A stretch of 64,000 nt of DNA. Origin: Trichostrongylus colubriformis (lineage: Eukaryota; Nematoda; Chromadorea; Rhabditida; Trichostrongylidae). The position numbers were made by a program, and so were the translations under genes. Below the pieces are notes generated by a model. That model saw nothing but the letters and a program-made list of their open reading frames with translations. It ran no database searches and was not told the DNA's origin. The stretch is taken from assembly GCA_963978905.1 (NCBI GenBank), contig OZ022256.1, forward strand, positions 9,717,501 through 9,781,500. Reading direction: 5' to 3'. This document shows positions 22,836 to 35,040 of this stretch, piece by piece. Position 1 is the first letter of the stretch, and every line of letters begins with the position of its first letter.

Positions 22836-25600
22836 CTAGCTATGTGCATCATAGACGAAATACGATACGAAGTTCTTCAAGGAGAGTTTTGAAATCATTC
22901 TGCATTTAAGAAGCCACGAATGAGTAACCGGAATGAGTACATCTTGATTAGCAATGACCTCCTGCCTCTTGTATCACACTGCGGGCTAGTTGGGCGAGAT
23001 GCACAGGAATGCAGCATTTCAATACATGATTCACTTTTCAGGATTTGAGTTGCTACTATACAATGCAAATGGCGGTGTCTAGCGCCTTGTCACAAACTGG
23101 ACGAGAATCACCTCACTGAAGCTGAGCAAGTACTGATGATGTATTGTTTCAAAGGTTTTCTCCGGTGATGCTGTGATATATGCAACTGACTCACATGTTA
23201 TAGGAAACAATCATGATATAGTGTCCGAACATATGCAATATGTCACCGAAAGATATTAATGCAATGAGTATAGCACAAGGACTTCGTAACAGCCTCAAGA
23301 ACATGATTCCGTCATCAATTAAGTGTCAGGAGTGTGTAGCTTACGTCGAAAAATCGCTCCGCGACATCGCACCCGCGGCCACTCAGCGCTGTCAGCTGTG
23401 ATTCCGCTCAGGACCCAAAATTACGGCACCGTGGGAGCCCTTTAAAGAAAGCCGCATTTGTTGTGGTCTGATAGCTGAGAACCATGATGCAGTGATGCAT
23501 ACTGTATGATTGCAGGATGCTATCGCAATGAGGGGGCATCTAATAAAATTTGCCCATCTAAGCATCTCGAGTGGATTTATGAGGGATCGATCTGCACTCT
23601 CAGGTGAATATTTTTGCTTTTTCAAAGTTTTTGTCTGTTCTTATCCCCTTCTAAGCTGAAGTAGTCAATGTCCATAGTGAGCTTTTCACAAAAGCTGCAA
23701 CAAACAACAGTGAAGTGAGCAACATCAACTCGAAAGCATTCAATAAACAGCAAATAAGTACTTTGGGCGTCGAGCTTTAGAGCACTTGTACGCAACCGCA
23801 CGCGAGAAACCTACCCGGTCTCACCGCGCCGCTTGCCGCCAGCGGTCACGCGATTTTTTGAAATAACTCTACACACCCAAGTGATAGTAATGCAGACATA
23901 AATTTGAGTATCGGAAGAGGCATTTTTTGGTTGACTCACTTTGAACATATTGTGACGTAAACAATGAGCGAATTCCCAATTATGCTGATTGTTGGAACAA
24001 CAATGAAAAATAGCTGATAATAGAAAGGTATACTCTCTGTAGACATCCTGAAAAGGTGGATTTCTCCTACAGACGGTGAGAGCATTTACAGCTTCGCAAT
24101 AATGCTATGGTTATTGTGGTTGAAGAAACGTGGAAGAAGGAAGAACAACATACATGAAGAGAGAATCTGAAAAGGGGGTGAACAAGTGGTTAAGCTAATA
24201 ATTGAAGCATCTAGTAATTGAAAGCTCACCTAGCAGTAATCACATCAGCGACATACCTTTTTGGTGCGTTGGATCCTGGGAAGAAATGCAAGCCGCCTTT
24301 TTGTAGAGCCACAATGTAATCACTGACGTTAAACTCGGCCTAGCCCATGTTAGTCACACCCAGTTGACCTAGATGGTCGTGGATAGCTCACGTTCGAAGG
24401 AAGGTAGCGTTGTGATTGTCGTAGCGGTGAAACAAGGATGAGGCTCGGATTCATTAAGGATCCACTGCTTCGAGAAAATGGGGCAACTGCTTTGATTGTC
24501 GCGAGATGGGCCTTTATGTGCAATGGCATGCACCCTGTTTGCTCGTCAGAATCCTTGTAGGCCATATATGTTTGTATGCCCTTGAAAATATAATTGGAAG
24601 AGAGAAAATATAGCACAAAGTCCGCCCATGAAACTGTGGACACTCAATGCTGGAACATCGATTTGAAAAGTATCTGATTTTAATATATGTCAGCAAGAGC
24701 TGCTGCTGAAAAAGCATACGTACGGGTTCCGGCTTTTATTCATCTCCGTAAATCGTGTCGTGTTACGTATGATATGGCCTTGTAAGCTAGCGCTTCTCTG
24801 AAGATTGACAGAGGCTTTTTTTGCAGACGGATTTCTTTACAGTAATATCCAAATTCAGGTTGTTCAAATCGCTCACAATAAGATACGGATGTGGGCGAGC
24901 ATGTAAATGCTTTTTTATAAAACTGTTTTTTCAGAGAAACTTTTGCGCGTTATTATTGCCTGACATCCGCAATAATAAGGTAGGAAATTACTGGCGCCGC
25001 CTGTCAGATGATTAATTTCTGGAAACAAGAACACGGTTCACACATGGAAGCGCTGCATCTATACTTCAGCCTTGTCGATTATAAAGCTCAATAGAAGGGC
25101 ATAGTATCAAGTAAGATCTCAACATAGTAAAGCGCCACAAATATAGCGCAGCACGACAGGATATGAAAAAGTGGAAAAAAGAATAAGAACGAGTTCTGTT
25201 TACGATATTTCTGCTACCAGGTTTATGGGTGGAAACTTGTTTGATTGACGTTTTTGCCTTTTCGTTGTTGCAGAAGGCTTGAACATTGCACAAGGTCCTT
25301 CTCCCCTCTAGCATCTCTAACATCATGTTCAGAATATCGGGTGAACACCAAGAATTTAAAAGTTATGCTCAGCCTGGACTCTACTACCGGAGGATAACAA
25401 CATCGCGCTCAGGTGATACATTAGTAGGAGATGGACATTATCCACCCTCGTTGATGGCAATGTTGAGATCATGTACAGTCGCTTGTCACAGTACATAACC
25501 TCGAATCAGGAGGCCCTTCCTGGAATCTGAGCTAACGTTCAAGTTCCGCGATCAGGCGCTCATTATCGGCACAGGAAGAATACAAAAATGTTGAATAACA
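22836..25600. other. No recognisable gene
   Basis: I see no family-recognisable coding sequence here. A segment at 23820-23860 (GCGGTCACGCGATTTTTTGA) resembles the arms of the inverted-repeat element at 26706-27006. The minus-strand frame at 24350-24717 contains a hydrophobic stretch but no known motif. Confidence 0.4.
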
Positions 25601-25604
25601 TGTC

Positions 25605-25965
25605 CTCTTAAAAAACGTTCCACTCCGGCCAGAGGTGATGTATAGCGAAACTCGCAATGAGAAAGCGTATCTTGGGGTTTGTCACGATTCCACAGCACAG
25701 CGTGTCGTGCCGCAGTTCTTCAGCCAGGCAAGTCGCCAGCAGGGGCAGGGACAACGCCCGAGGTCGGCTGATTCAGCCTCTTCGCCCGTCTGAAGTCTGC
25801 CCCGGCCAGTGACGCAGATGGGAGCGGAAGAGAGAAGGGATGTCAGATTCCTCCTTCTCGGTTTCCCCGTTTTCTGTCGTTCCTTCTCTGCTGTTACACT
25901 GCTGAACACCCCTACTCTCATATTACACAATCTGTCATATCGACCCCTTCCGGTGACTTTGAAGG
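25605..25965 (-). mobile_element. Reversed, diverged copy of the TTAA MITE
   Basis: On the minus strand the interior reads GTAGGGGTGTTCAGCAGTGT, AACAGCAGAGAAGGAACGAC and AAAACGGGGAAACCGAGAA, matching the 4044-4425 element in order. The ends are eroded and no clean TTAA pair is visible. Confidence 0.6.
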
Positions 25966-26705
25966 CAGTGATAGGAGTAATGTGAAAGGAAGTGATGGAG
26001 TAATGTGAACTGTTCAAATGAATGCCACGGGTCTGATGCTTTGTTGATTTTTCAGGACCATCTCTTTCAATAACTGTCACCTGCTCTGCTATGACCCGCC
26101 CCTTTCGTTACCACGGCCCGCCCACTTTCGGCACCATTGGTGAAAAAAGGGGTCTCGCATTTCTGGCGGATTCACTCCTTTTTTCTTCACTTTCATATGC
26201 TGAGCGCCTCGGCTTCCATATTCAGCAACTTTTTCGCAATCGCTCCGAACTATCCCTATCGGTCGTGGGAGGAGGAGGGGCGGTCTCACCGAGGGCTGTT
26301 CCCTCAAACAGGAGAAGATGGGTCCATCTCATGTGATACCGTTGAGCATAATACAATAGACTTCCCCGATTTCCCATAAATTAAAATTTATGTCGGACAT
26401 TGGCAATCCTGTTTTAAGAGTTTACTTCGAGCCAACAGAACACGGTGGAAGCAACCAAGTTGCATGTTGGTGAAACGCTTGGATGCCACTGTTCTGGAAA
26501 TGCATGCGGAGTGGTGTACGCAACTAGAATTAGTAGGGTCAGATTCCTATGTTTGTTCTTTTTCCTAATTCTGAGCAGTTACGATTTTAGAGAGTAGTCA
26601 CGATTCTTCGCACAGCGTACTCAGAGAGGATATCAAGTGCATCAAGCAGCAAGTCATAGCGCAGCTTCCGCAACCATTTGGACCTTCGCCGCGGCTACAG
26701 GATAC

Positions 26706-27006
26706 TCGACCACCGGGTGGGGGAAAATACGCCAAAAAATCGCGTGGCCGCCCGCGGCGAGCGGCGCAGCGGGCGCGAGTGCCAATGGCAGTGCTGGCAG
26801 CCTTCAAGCGAGACAGTGTGGCAAAGGTGGAGGAGGCAGGGTGGCGTGGCTCTAGAAGGCAGTGTGGTGTGGGTGGAGTGCAGCAGTGACGCAGCCACGC
26901 TCTGCCGGGCTTCCAAGAGCAAAATCGATTCGCAAGTCGTACTGGTGCCGCCGCGAGTGCGACGCCGCTGACGCGATTTTTTGACGTATTTTCCCCCACC
27001 CCTCGA
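26706..27006. mobile_element. GC-rich element with about 36-bp inverted arms
   Basis: The left arm GGTGGGGGAAAATACGCCAA continues to AAAATCGCGT (to about 26746). The right arm is its reverse complement at about 26970-27006. The 220-bp core is very GC-rich, giving spurious frames on both strands. Similar CGCGATTTTT ends occur near 23850 and 47555. It is best read as a MITE. Confidence 0.7.
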
Positions 27007-27056
27007 CCACCACACCTACCACCATACCCACCACCATACCCACCACCTTACCCATC
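27007..27056. repeat. Short minisatellite, period about 12
   Basis: Roughly four copies of an ACCACCATACCC-type unit directly follow the inverted-repeat element. Confidence 0.7.
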
Positions 27057-27767
27057 AAGAATGGGAGACACAGACCACTATGAGACAAACCCCAAAGGCA
27101 CCTCCGTAGCACTGTTGGTAAGGCATCAAAACATCAAAGTAGCAAGCTTCAGCCACTTTCAGTAGAACTGTTGGTAAGGTATAGATATTCAGTAGCGGTC
27201 AAAAATATATGTGCGGTTTTGGTTCCTAACCATATTTTTGATGGACCTTTCATTTCGCATTTACTTTTTTTCTCGTATTTTGAAGGAGTTGGTGCTGAAT
27301 GAAGCAAAGCATATCAGTAGAGCGGGATGCAGGGTGGAGGGTGAAAATTATTCAATTGAAAACTCTGAAAATGACAGTGCGACGTAGCTCTGTGCTTCAG
27401 AGTGCTGTCATGATTCCAAATGACGTGTAAAAAAGTCCTAGCCTTATTATTTGTCACTTTCTGCACACCCACTCGTTTCGATAAGCTATGAGCTTGTTAT
27501 TGCTAATTGAATTTTTTGAAAGGTTTGGTCATTTTCAGAGTCTTCAGTTGAATAAGCTGTTCACTTGTCACCCTGTCCCTGCCCAACTGTGATCCTTTGC
27601 TCCATTGAGTACCAATTACATTCAAAACACAAAAAGTTTAATGAAGAATGTAAACGTCGATAAGTCATGGTTCGTATCCAACCATATACTTTTTTGATCG
27701 CTACTGGATGTACATACGGGGTGATCTATAAGGAATGCAACATGGTTTTATCGTGTAACATTCCCCT

Positions 27768-28000
27768 GGGTGTGTATCCATACGTCAGGATTTCGCACGA
27801 CGACGAGAGGCGTGCGTCGCAGTGTGTGCGATCTATGCGTGTCGCGGTAGTTGGGTCTTAGAACACGGTGATGCTAGAGGCGCGATACGCAATTGACTCG
27901 TAATTGCTTCAAGACCCAACAACATGGAGCCTTTAGCTCGTTCGCATTGTTTCGCTTGCGACATGCCGCGGTGCGAAATCCTGACATGAGGGTACACACC
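27768..28000. repeat. Inverted repeat, about 30-bp arms
   Basis: GTGTGTATCCATACGTCAGG...TTTCGCAC at 27768-27800 faces its near reverse complement at about 27970-28000. The sequence between has CGTGCGTCGCAGTGTGTGCG-type words that recur near 48470-48560, suggesting a dispersed MITE family. Confidence 0.5.
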
Positions 28001-29640
28001 ACACTCCCGTCAGTGGACTCAATTTCGAGCGCTTTTGCGCAAACTTTACTTGAACCATCATTTGTTACAGTCAATTACTTTCGTTGCGATTGCTAATCTC
28101 ACCTTTCGAGTACATTTTTGCTGGGGTCCGCATAGCACCATGTAATATAGTTCTTTACTAGATGGCGGCTCTGGTGCCTCCGTATCTTCAATTATTCTTC
28201 TGGGAAGTAAACTGGGCTGGGAGCTGTTGAATCGCTGATCATATGTGATATGAGCGGAAAAACTTTGGCTCTGCTCAGTCAGAGGTTAGCAATTTTGTCG
28301 GGTCCTGGACCGCCGGACGACAAATGGGTAATGAAAGTTAGTGGCTATATTCCAAAACATTGTAGTAGCCTCTGATATGTCAAACCCTTGAGAATCCACA
28401 ATAGTCTGGGAAAAAACAGAGTGCGTCGCACAATTTATTGCACGAATTATGGATCACCCTAGTACCTCCACGATTCCAGTGCTATCTTCCATTTCCCTAC
28501 ACGGCTTTCACATTAGCCAGAAATGTGGAAAACAGAATCTTATATTACTATCACGGCCCGCTCACTGACTATCTTAAGAGCTACCTCATGGAATGTGAAC
28601 CGAAATTTGATTCTATCGTAAGCACAAAACGACACTTTTTGTCGCTCTTTCTTAAAGTTATGCTCCCGAGTTCCATTATCCTCGACATTCGGTGGAGCGC
28701 TATTACTCGCAGGTACGGCAGCTGACGGAAGCAAAGCTTTGCTCTTTCTACGTATCCTTTGTATTCTTCGCCCAAATATTTATAACCTTTGACGAGCGCC
28801 ACTACGACCATGGATGGGTGGCACTGCTACTCGAAGAGCCACTACATTGGGCTTTGAATCTTTTAAGGACAGGGGTAGGTGTAATAAGAGCAATGAGGGA
28901 CTCCTGGGGTGAGTTATCCTAATAAAAACTGGGAGTCTCCAGAAAGAGCTATATGTTGTGCAATTCCCAGTCAAATGTGCGCTCCTGCGACATAAAGGAA
29001 GCATTGTTCCAACAGACCTCACCTTTTCAACGTGGTCCGCCTCTTAGGGTGCACTTTGCACAACAATGACTGAGATGTAGAGTAATAGCTCGTAAGTTCG
29101 TATCGTTTGTTGCGGTATCTATCAGAATAACGTGATGCTTGACGTGCCTGCTTACGTGGTGATAACAATCAGCATCAAAGCTTGGGATAAATGATGGAAC
29201 CGAATAATTCCTACAACAGCTTTTAAGCTAACAATAAGAGCTGGACCGCAGACGGATGGGATGCTGACGAATGTGCGTCGGTAGGATCCAAACAGGCCAT
29301 AACACAGTGTTAATTGCTAAACCGCGTCCGACTCTACACTTTTGCACCGTTCTGAATAGGGCAACCCACACAGTGCCACCAAGGAAGTTGTCGCATGCGG
29401 CGATTCTATTGCTAGTAACCAGTACGGCCCTACTGAAACGCTCCTGATCATAAGCCGACTCACGCCGAACAATGTGAGGTTGCCTTCATATTCTACGACA
29501 CATCCGTCAGAAGCAGCCTGTCGAAGCGGGAATTTTAGCGGACCGACACTTTTGCCAGAACAAACAGCGTAACAAAAGTACTCCCCCCTCTTACCTCCTT
29601 CAATACTGAAATGAGTTTTCAACAAACTGATTGATTGTTT
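28001..29640. other. No recognisable gene
   Basis: Several frames of 60-95 codons occur (for example plus 28438-28725) but none shows a family motif, and splice-site pairs do not link them convincingly. Confidence 0.4.
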
Positions 29641-29647
29641 AACAACG

Positions 29648-29905
29648 ATTGAGACTCCAAAATATTTCTTCAAAAAACTCAAAAGACCCTTCAAGTCTCG
29701 AAAGTTTTCGGAATGTTTTTGAGATATTTCGATGTTTAACACCTTCTTCAGGCCCTACCAAAGACTGTTTTCTGCACCATACGTCTTCGGCGGGCCTGAA
29801 GAGGGAGTTAAACACCGGAATATTGCAAAAGCATCCCAAAAGCATTCGAGGCTTTAAGGGGTCTTTTGAGCTTTTTGAACAAATATTCTGGAGTCTCAAT
29901 GGTTG
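29648..29905. repeat. Long fold-back repeat, arms about 110 bp
   Basis: GATTGAGACTCCAAAATATT... at 29648-29760 is the near reverse complement of 29795-29905, with a GCAGAAAACAGTC-like loop between. This explains why similar peptides appear on opposite strands here. It looks like a fold-back transposon or a hairpin RNA source. Confidence 0.65.
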
Positions 29906-31285
29906 CTGATTATTCACAAGAAAGGCCCACCAGGTCATGGTGAGCTTTTCCAGAACGGTTTTTTTTGCATTTTATAGAGTCACATCCATAAAGCAAAAAA
30001 TCGGTGTCAAGTTTGGCTAAATAGTTTTGGGGGCCCAGAAAATAGTTGATGAATCGGTCCCCACTTATTTGGGACAAATTTTTGGTAGGACAAATTTTTG
30101 CATTTTTCTAGTTTTCATCCATTTGTGCTCATGTAAGACCATACGAGCAATGTATATCCAAAATCAACTTTTATTCTACCAAGGAACCGCTATCTCCAGT
30201 ACTTCTGCGTACTAAGCGAATGATTGATTTGGACCTGCCAACGCTCATAACAGGGGAACTGGGCGTTTTCCCGCCAAGTACGTGTGATATTTATGCTCAG
30301 GGGATCGAACTTCCTAGGTAAAATTTTTCATCCTAATCGTGATTTGGACCCAAACTCGAAAAAGTGGGCTACCGCCAGTACTACTACTGCCATAGTAAAG
30401 AACGCTTAACGAATGGAGATCGGTAGCCCATATAAGGAAATATTTGCTATCTTTTACCATCGCATGGCGTTGTTAGAGGCAGTTCACTTGGAATGAGTTG
30501 ATTCTGCCAATGCTCCATTGCATTTAATCGAGGCTGTAAGTTGTTCGTCTGTGCAATTAGTGTGGTGACTGTGTGCCCATGTCCACTCCACTGTTTCGAG
30601 TTTGGGTCAAAATCTCAATATGGATAGTATTTTATATCTAGGGCTAATTGAGTCTTCTGAGCACGAATATCACACTAGTTTCGCAGTAAAACGCCTGGCA
30701 CGCGTGCTAGGGGCGTCGAGGGTTCAAACGCCTCAACCACTGAAAGCTTGCAAATGAGGCCACTTTCGTGCACCAGTGACGAAAATTGCAGTCATTTTGC
30801 ATGTGCGCAAACAGTATAGCGCTGAACAAAGAAAATTAAGAAAATGAACCACAAACACCTCCTCTACCGTGCCGATGCCAGCCCATCCCCTATCCATTCA
30901 GCCATCCAACCACTGCAAGCGCGCCGACCTGTGCATCCCCTATTAGCCTTCTTTGCTTCGTTTAGCAGTTACCGTAAGTGATCCTACATTTCTAAACCAC
31001 TCGCAGTGGTTTTGGCGTAAGTTTGAAGACAGTCAGACAGAAAATGAGTGATATGCATATTCTGAACGCCGCACTGGAAAGCACTGCAGCAAACTTGTCA
31101 AAATTGCTTTTTTTAAGCAACTTTGTCACTCATTTTCTGAGCTTCCCAAAACCATTTGGTCGAAATTGATGCCGGTTTTTTGCTTCATCATAAAACCCTA
31201 TAAAATGCAAAAATTTGTTTCAAAAAAGCTCACCATGACATGAAGGGCTTCCCTTCTCAAATAATCATGAGACTCCAGAACAGCA
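29880..31285. repeat. Inverted arms of about 145 bp flanking 1.1 kb
   Basis: 29880-30030 contains GACTCC, AATAATCAGC reversed, TCATGGTGAGCTTTT and GCATTTTATAGAG. It matches the reverse complement of 31140-31285 (CTATAAAATGCAAAAA, AAAAAGCTCACCATGACA, AATAATCATGAGACTCC). The interior (30030-31140) has no recognised coding sequence. Confidence 0.55.
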
Positions 31286-31647
31286 CAATATGACTGATTG
31301 TCTAAAAATAAAATGTTTTCGGCGAACTGCGTTCTACTTCAAATCGAAAGGTTGGGCGCTCTATCCGCCCAATTCAGAGATTTTGCAAGTTACCCAGAAC
31401 CTCCTCTTACTGCGTAAAATGGGTTTGTGGCAGGCTGCTGGACTATAAGTACCTAAATATTTCAAAAAGAGCGCCGGTAGTTTTGCAGCTATGTATGATC
31501 GCTTGGCCAATGGTAACGCGTTTGACACCAGATCGAAAGGCTCGGCCTTCATCTTCTCAGTGGTCTGAATTTTTAGGTAGAATGTAAATGGCAAGGGTGC
31601 AGTAAATTCCAACTTCTCTCTTCATAGAACCTCGGCATCGATATTGT

Positions 31648-31880
31648 GTTAGAACTTCTTCTGTTGTGCCAACGGGGTTGCTAGGTGAAATATTTATTAA
31701 TGGCCTGACGTTTCGACCAGATCGGGCTAGGAAGATGGGGCGTTTGACGGTGTAGTGGACAAAATCCTAGTCTTGAGCCACGTTTAGGCCTTTGAGGAAG
31801 ACGATCTGGTCGAAACGTCAGGCCATCAATGAATATTCCACCTAACAGCCTCGTTGGCACAACATAAGAAGTTCTAACAC
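31648..31880. repeat. Inverted repeat with about 80-bp arms
   Basis: GTGTTAGAACTTCTTCTGTT...CTGACGTTTCGACCAGATC at 31648-31728 faces its near-complete reverse complement at 31798-31880. The 70-bp centre is unrelated. The CTGACGTTTCGACC word is repeat-derived. Confidence 0.75.
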
Positions 31881-31997
31881 AAGGGTGCAGTATAAATGTA
31901 GTACAGTCGATCATTGATATAACATCAGACACTCCCTGTTATGAACATTCTTTCTTTGCTCATTAGACACATATGTCACATGTGCTTGCCTACGAAA

Positions 31998-32110
31998 TCA
32001 CCAGAACGTGAAATGATGACAATTTTTGCGATTCACTACTACCACCAGTATGACGAAGATGAAAGACAACGTCACAATAGTGGCCGTAATGAAAACAGCC
32101 TGCTGCATGT
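31998..32110 (-). CDS. Candidate last exon with one membrane segment
   Basis: A strong acceptor (TTTTTTTTCAG, just above 32110) precedes a frame ending at a stop at 31998. The frame has a hydrophobic run (AVFITATIVTLSFIFVILVV) followed by a basic N-R-K tail. That suits the terminal exon of a single-pass membrane protein, but I could not connect an upstream exon. The same frame stays open to 32507, with another possible exon around 32300-32500. Unrecognised family; could be chance. Confidence 0.3.
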
Positions 32111-32764
32111 CTGAAAAAAAATGTCCGGAAAACTGCTGCTGCAAATCCATGTCCGGAAAACTTTGCTGGGTTGAAGTTTTTTCGTAAGGTTTCATAGTGA
32201 AAGAGAGCGAAAGAAAGAACTTAAAGATAAAATTGTTTAACAAAGGCGATATCCGTGCTGCTATGAATAAAGGGACCAATAGAATACGTGCAGCCCTCTT
32301 TGAAAGTCTCTGCTTGCCTCTACAATAAGGATCGTTGCATAAAAGCAGCATATGAGGAGAGGCACCAATTTTATTGAAATCTGGCATTTTTGGTTGCTTC
32401 AATAATCGTGTTGTAGCGATAAAAATTCCAAGCCAAATTCGCATCATCCGAAAATTCAGCAGAAATTTGTCATGTACATATTCAACAAATTCTGTGATTG
32501 CAATCATATCACCAAGAAACTACAAAATATGGAGGTAATGGCAGATGTGCGTACGGGGAAGCCATTTTGCAGTAACATGGAGATGTCACCGTACGTTGCG
32601 AGAGCGGTTTTTGAAAGTATCGGTGAGTTTCTTCAATTGCGAATCTCAGCCATATCATCTATATGGGACCGCTATAGTAGCGCCAGTAATGGAGCCGGCC
32701 CTTGTAACTCTTCAATGGATCTTATTCGTGGTGTGTATTATGTGGCTTTCACAACAACCAGTCG

Positions 32765-32934
32765 GGTTGGCCGGCTGACGCCGGCCAACCCTCCTGGACT
32801 CGGAGCCACCCTGTAGGGGCGGCTTCGCCGCCCCGGCAGGGTGGCTTTGGGGCTTTCTGCTTTGTAGCGAGGAGCGACTCTCGGCTCGCCGCTAGCGCGG
32901 CGAGCCGACTTTCGCATGCGCGCTTCGCGCGCAT
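32765..32934. repeat. Cluster of four GC-rich perfect hairpins
   Basis: Four stems follow each other. 32765-32790 has an 11-bp stem (GGTTGGCCGGC) with TGAC loop. 32805-32845 has a 9-bp outer stem (GCCACCCTG), a 2x2 internal loop, and an 8-bp inner stem (GGGGCGGC) with TTC loop. 32881-32908 has a 12-bp stem (TCGGCTCGCCGC) with TAGC loop. 32916-32934 has an 8-bp stem (ATGCGCGC) with TTC loop. The stretch is far more GC-rich than its surroundings and has no coding signal. Confidence 0.9.
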
Positions 32935-33009
32935 TGCAGCAGGAATAGGCCCTGTGTATGAGCGCACATTGCAGCAGGGAACGGATAATATGCGACTTGT
33001 ATATATTGT

Positions 33010-33340
33010 GAGCAAACCTCCAACGATCATCGGCTTTGGTTGAAACTAAGAGACACCACACCCATCTGTAACCCCTTCCCCACTGAAGGCAAAACCCTTT
33101 GAAGAAAGGCAGGATTCGATCCGAACACAAAAATAGAATTGAAGCACTTAGTAGTACCAAAGTAAGGAAGATGGATCGAAACGGTCAAAAAAATCCAAGA
33201 AAGAAGACCCCCTTCCCATCGTTGATCCAAGTGTGTAAGGCACAATCGCAGAGGGGCGGCCACGCTAAAAGGAGCGGCAGCAGTTGGAGGTGTCTCATCG
33301 TGAGCGCTGAGGCGCTCCGTAGTAGTTGACTTTTGAGGAT
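33010..33340. repeat. Dispersed repeat, partner of 16735-17045
   Basis: Shares the opening (CCTCCAACGATCATCGGCTT versus CCTCCGAACATCATCG), the CCCATCGTTGATCC block and the GAGGCGCTCC end. It may be a diverged member of the TTAA MITE family. Confidence 0.5.
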
Positions 33341-33479
33341 TAAAAGTTTCGAGAGGACGTGCATGTATCAGTTCTATAAGAAACATTGACCTTAACTGAT
33401 TGCCGAGAGATACACCTGATAATAACACACCACTCCCTAATGGTAACCGAGAACAAACAGTCACTTTGTGAGTGTGGTA

Positions 33480-34880
33480 CCAATATTGCAATTATGGCCG
33501 GGCTAGGCTTAGAACTTATGTACTCTATACACAGGGGGTTGACGTGTACAGAGTACATAAGTTTGGTGGGTTGACTCCTACCTAATCCTAACCTGCCCGA
33601 CCTCCACACACCCGTACCCAATTTGCCTCTTGTGTGCTCCCTCCATTTTGGTCAGTCCCTCCCCAGTCCTTACGTGCGCGACTTCAACAGACCCTTTCCT
33701 AACTTGCCCGATTTTCAGCACTTGAGCGAAGACCTGAATTCGTTTACTCATCGATTTCGGCGCGAGCCCAGCCCATGATGGGCGGAGGTAGGCTTAGAAT
33801 TTATGTGCTCCGTACACTTATGTTTTCCTCTACGCTATTCTAACTTGCCCTACCTCTACAGGCCCGTTCCTAATTTGCTTCTTGTGTGCTCCCTATATTT
33901 TGGTCTGTCCCTATCCAGTCCTTACTCGCACGACTTCAACAGCCCTTTCCTAACTTGCCCGATTTTCGGAACCCAGGCGAGGACTTAAATTGGAGCACCC
34001 ATCGGTTTCGGCGCAGGCCCCCCCATGGTGGGCGGAGTTAGGCTTAGAACTTATGTGGTCCGTACACTTGGTCCCTACACAATAATAACCTGCCCGACCT
34101 CCACAGCCCGTGCCTAATTTGCTTGTTGTGTGTTCCCTTTACTTTGATCAGTCCCTCCCCAGTCCTTACATGCGCGACTTCAACAGACTCTTTCCTAACT
34201 TGCCCGATATCCAACACCTGAGCGAGGACCTAAATTCGTTTATTCATCGATTTCGGCGCAAGACCCGCCCATGGTGGGCGGAGCTAGGCTTAGTTCTTAT
34301 ATGCTCTGTACGCTTAGGTCAGCCCCTACCCACTCCTAACTCGCGCGACCCCCCAGGATACAGTTGAGATGAGGCCCTACCGAGTCTTACTTGCCCGATC
34401 CCTACAGGCCCACTCTTGATTTAGCCGATTTTTTCAACCATTTCTGCGCAAGCCCCGCTCACGGTGGGCGGAGCTAGGCTTAGTCCTTAATGAGCTCCGC
34501 ACACTTTGGTCAACCACTACCCATCCCCAACTTGCCCGACCTCTCCACGTTGCCAGTGAGTTGAGAGTAGATTATGTGACAAAAAACGGACACATGCACA
34601 CACACACACAAACACACCAAACTTCTGGTTTTAGCTTGCCTCTCATGTGCTCCGTCCATTTTGGCTTACCCCAACCCATCCCTAACTTGCCCGACCTCTA
34701 CAGGTCCATTCCTAGCCTGCCTGATTTTTGGAACCTGAGCGTGGACTTAAATTTGAACACCGGCAGTTTCCGCGCAAGCCCCGCTCACAGTGGGTGGAGC
34801 TAGGCTTAATTCTTATGTGCTCTGTGCGCTTAGGTCAGCACCTACCCAATTCTAACATGCCCGACCTTCCCAAACAGCAG
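33480..34880. repeat. Degenerate tandem repeat, period about 249 bp
   Basis: The marker GGAGCTAGGCTTAG followed by (A/T)CTTATGTGCTC(C/T)GTAC recurs near 33507, 33790, 34038, 34287, 34474 and 34801. Each is followed by AACTTGCCCGACCTCTACAG-type sequence and GCGCAAGCCCCGCCCATGGT-type sequence. Early spacing is about 249 bp, later irregular. The same unit continues inside the 710-bp duplication. Short frames here are repeat translations. Confidence 0.7.
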
Positions 34881-35040
34881 TTCAGTTGAGACATCATAAC
34901 AATGAGATAGGGGTGTATGTGGTGCAGACAGGTTGTAAATGGTTGACGGTGGAGTGTGGGAGTGACATGGGTACCCTCGGTGTATCCCTAGGTAATGTCT
35001 CCTTTCCTTACCGGCCCATCACAACACAGCTGCGTTGCCA

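Noticed and set aside
26598..27015. Overlapping open frames on both strands around 26.6-27.1 kb
   Set aside because: Product of the high-GC inverted-repeat element; frames on both strands are equally open.
31798..31830. Possible hammerhead ribozyme around CTGGTCGAAACGTC
   Set aside because: A GAAAC word is present but the CUGANGA core and the paired stems are not, so the fold is not supported.
32738..33160. 140-codon minus-strand frame across the GC-rich hairpins
   Set aside because: It is open only because GC-rich palindromes lack stop codons; no motif and no splice context.
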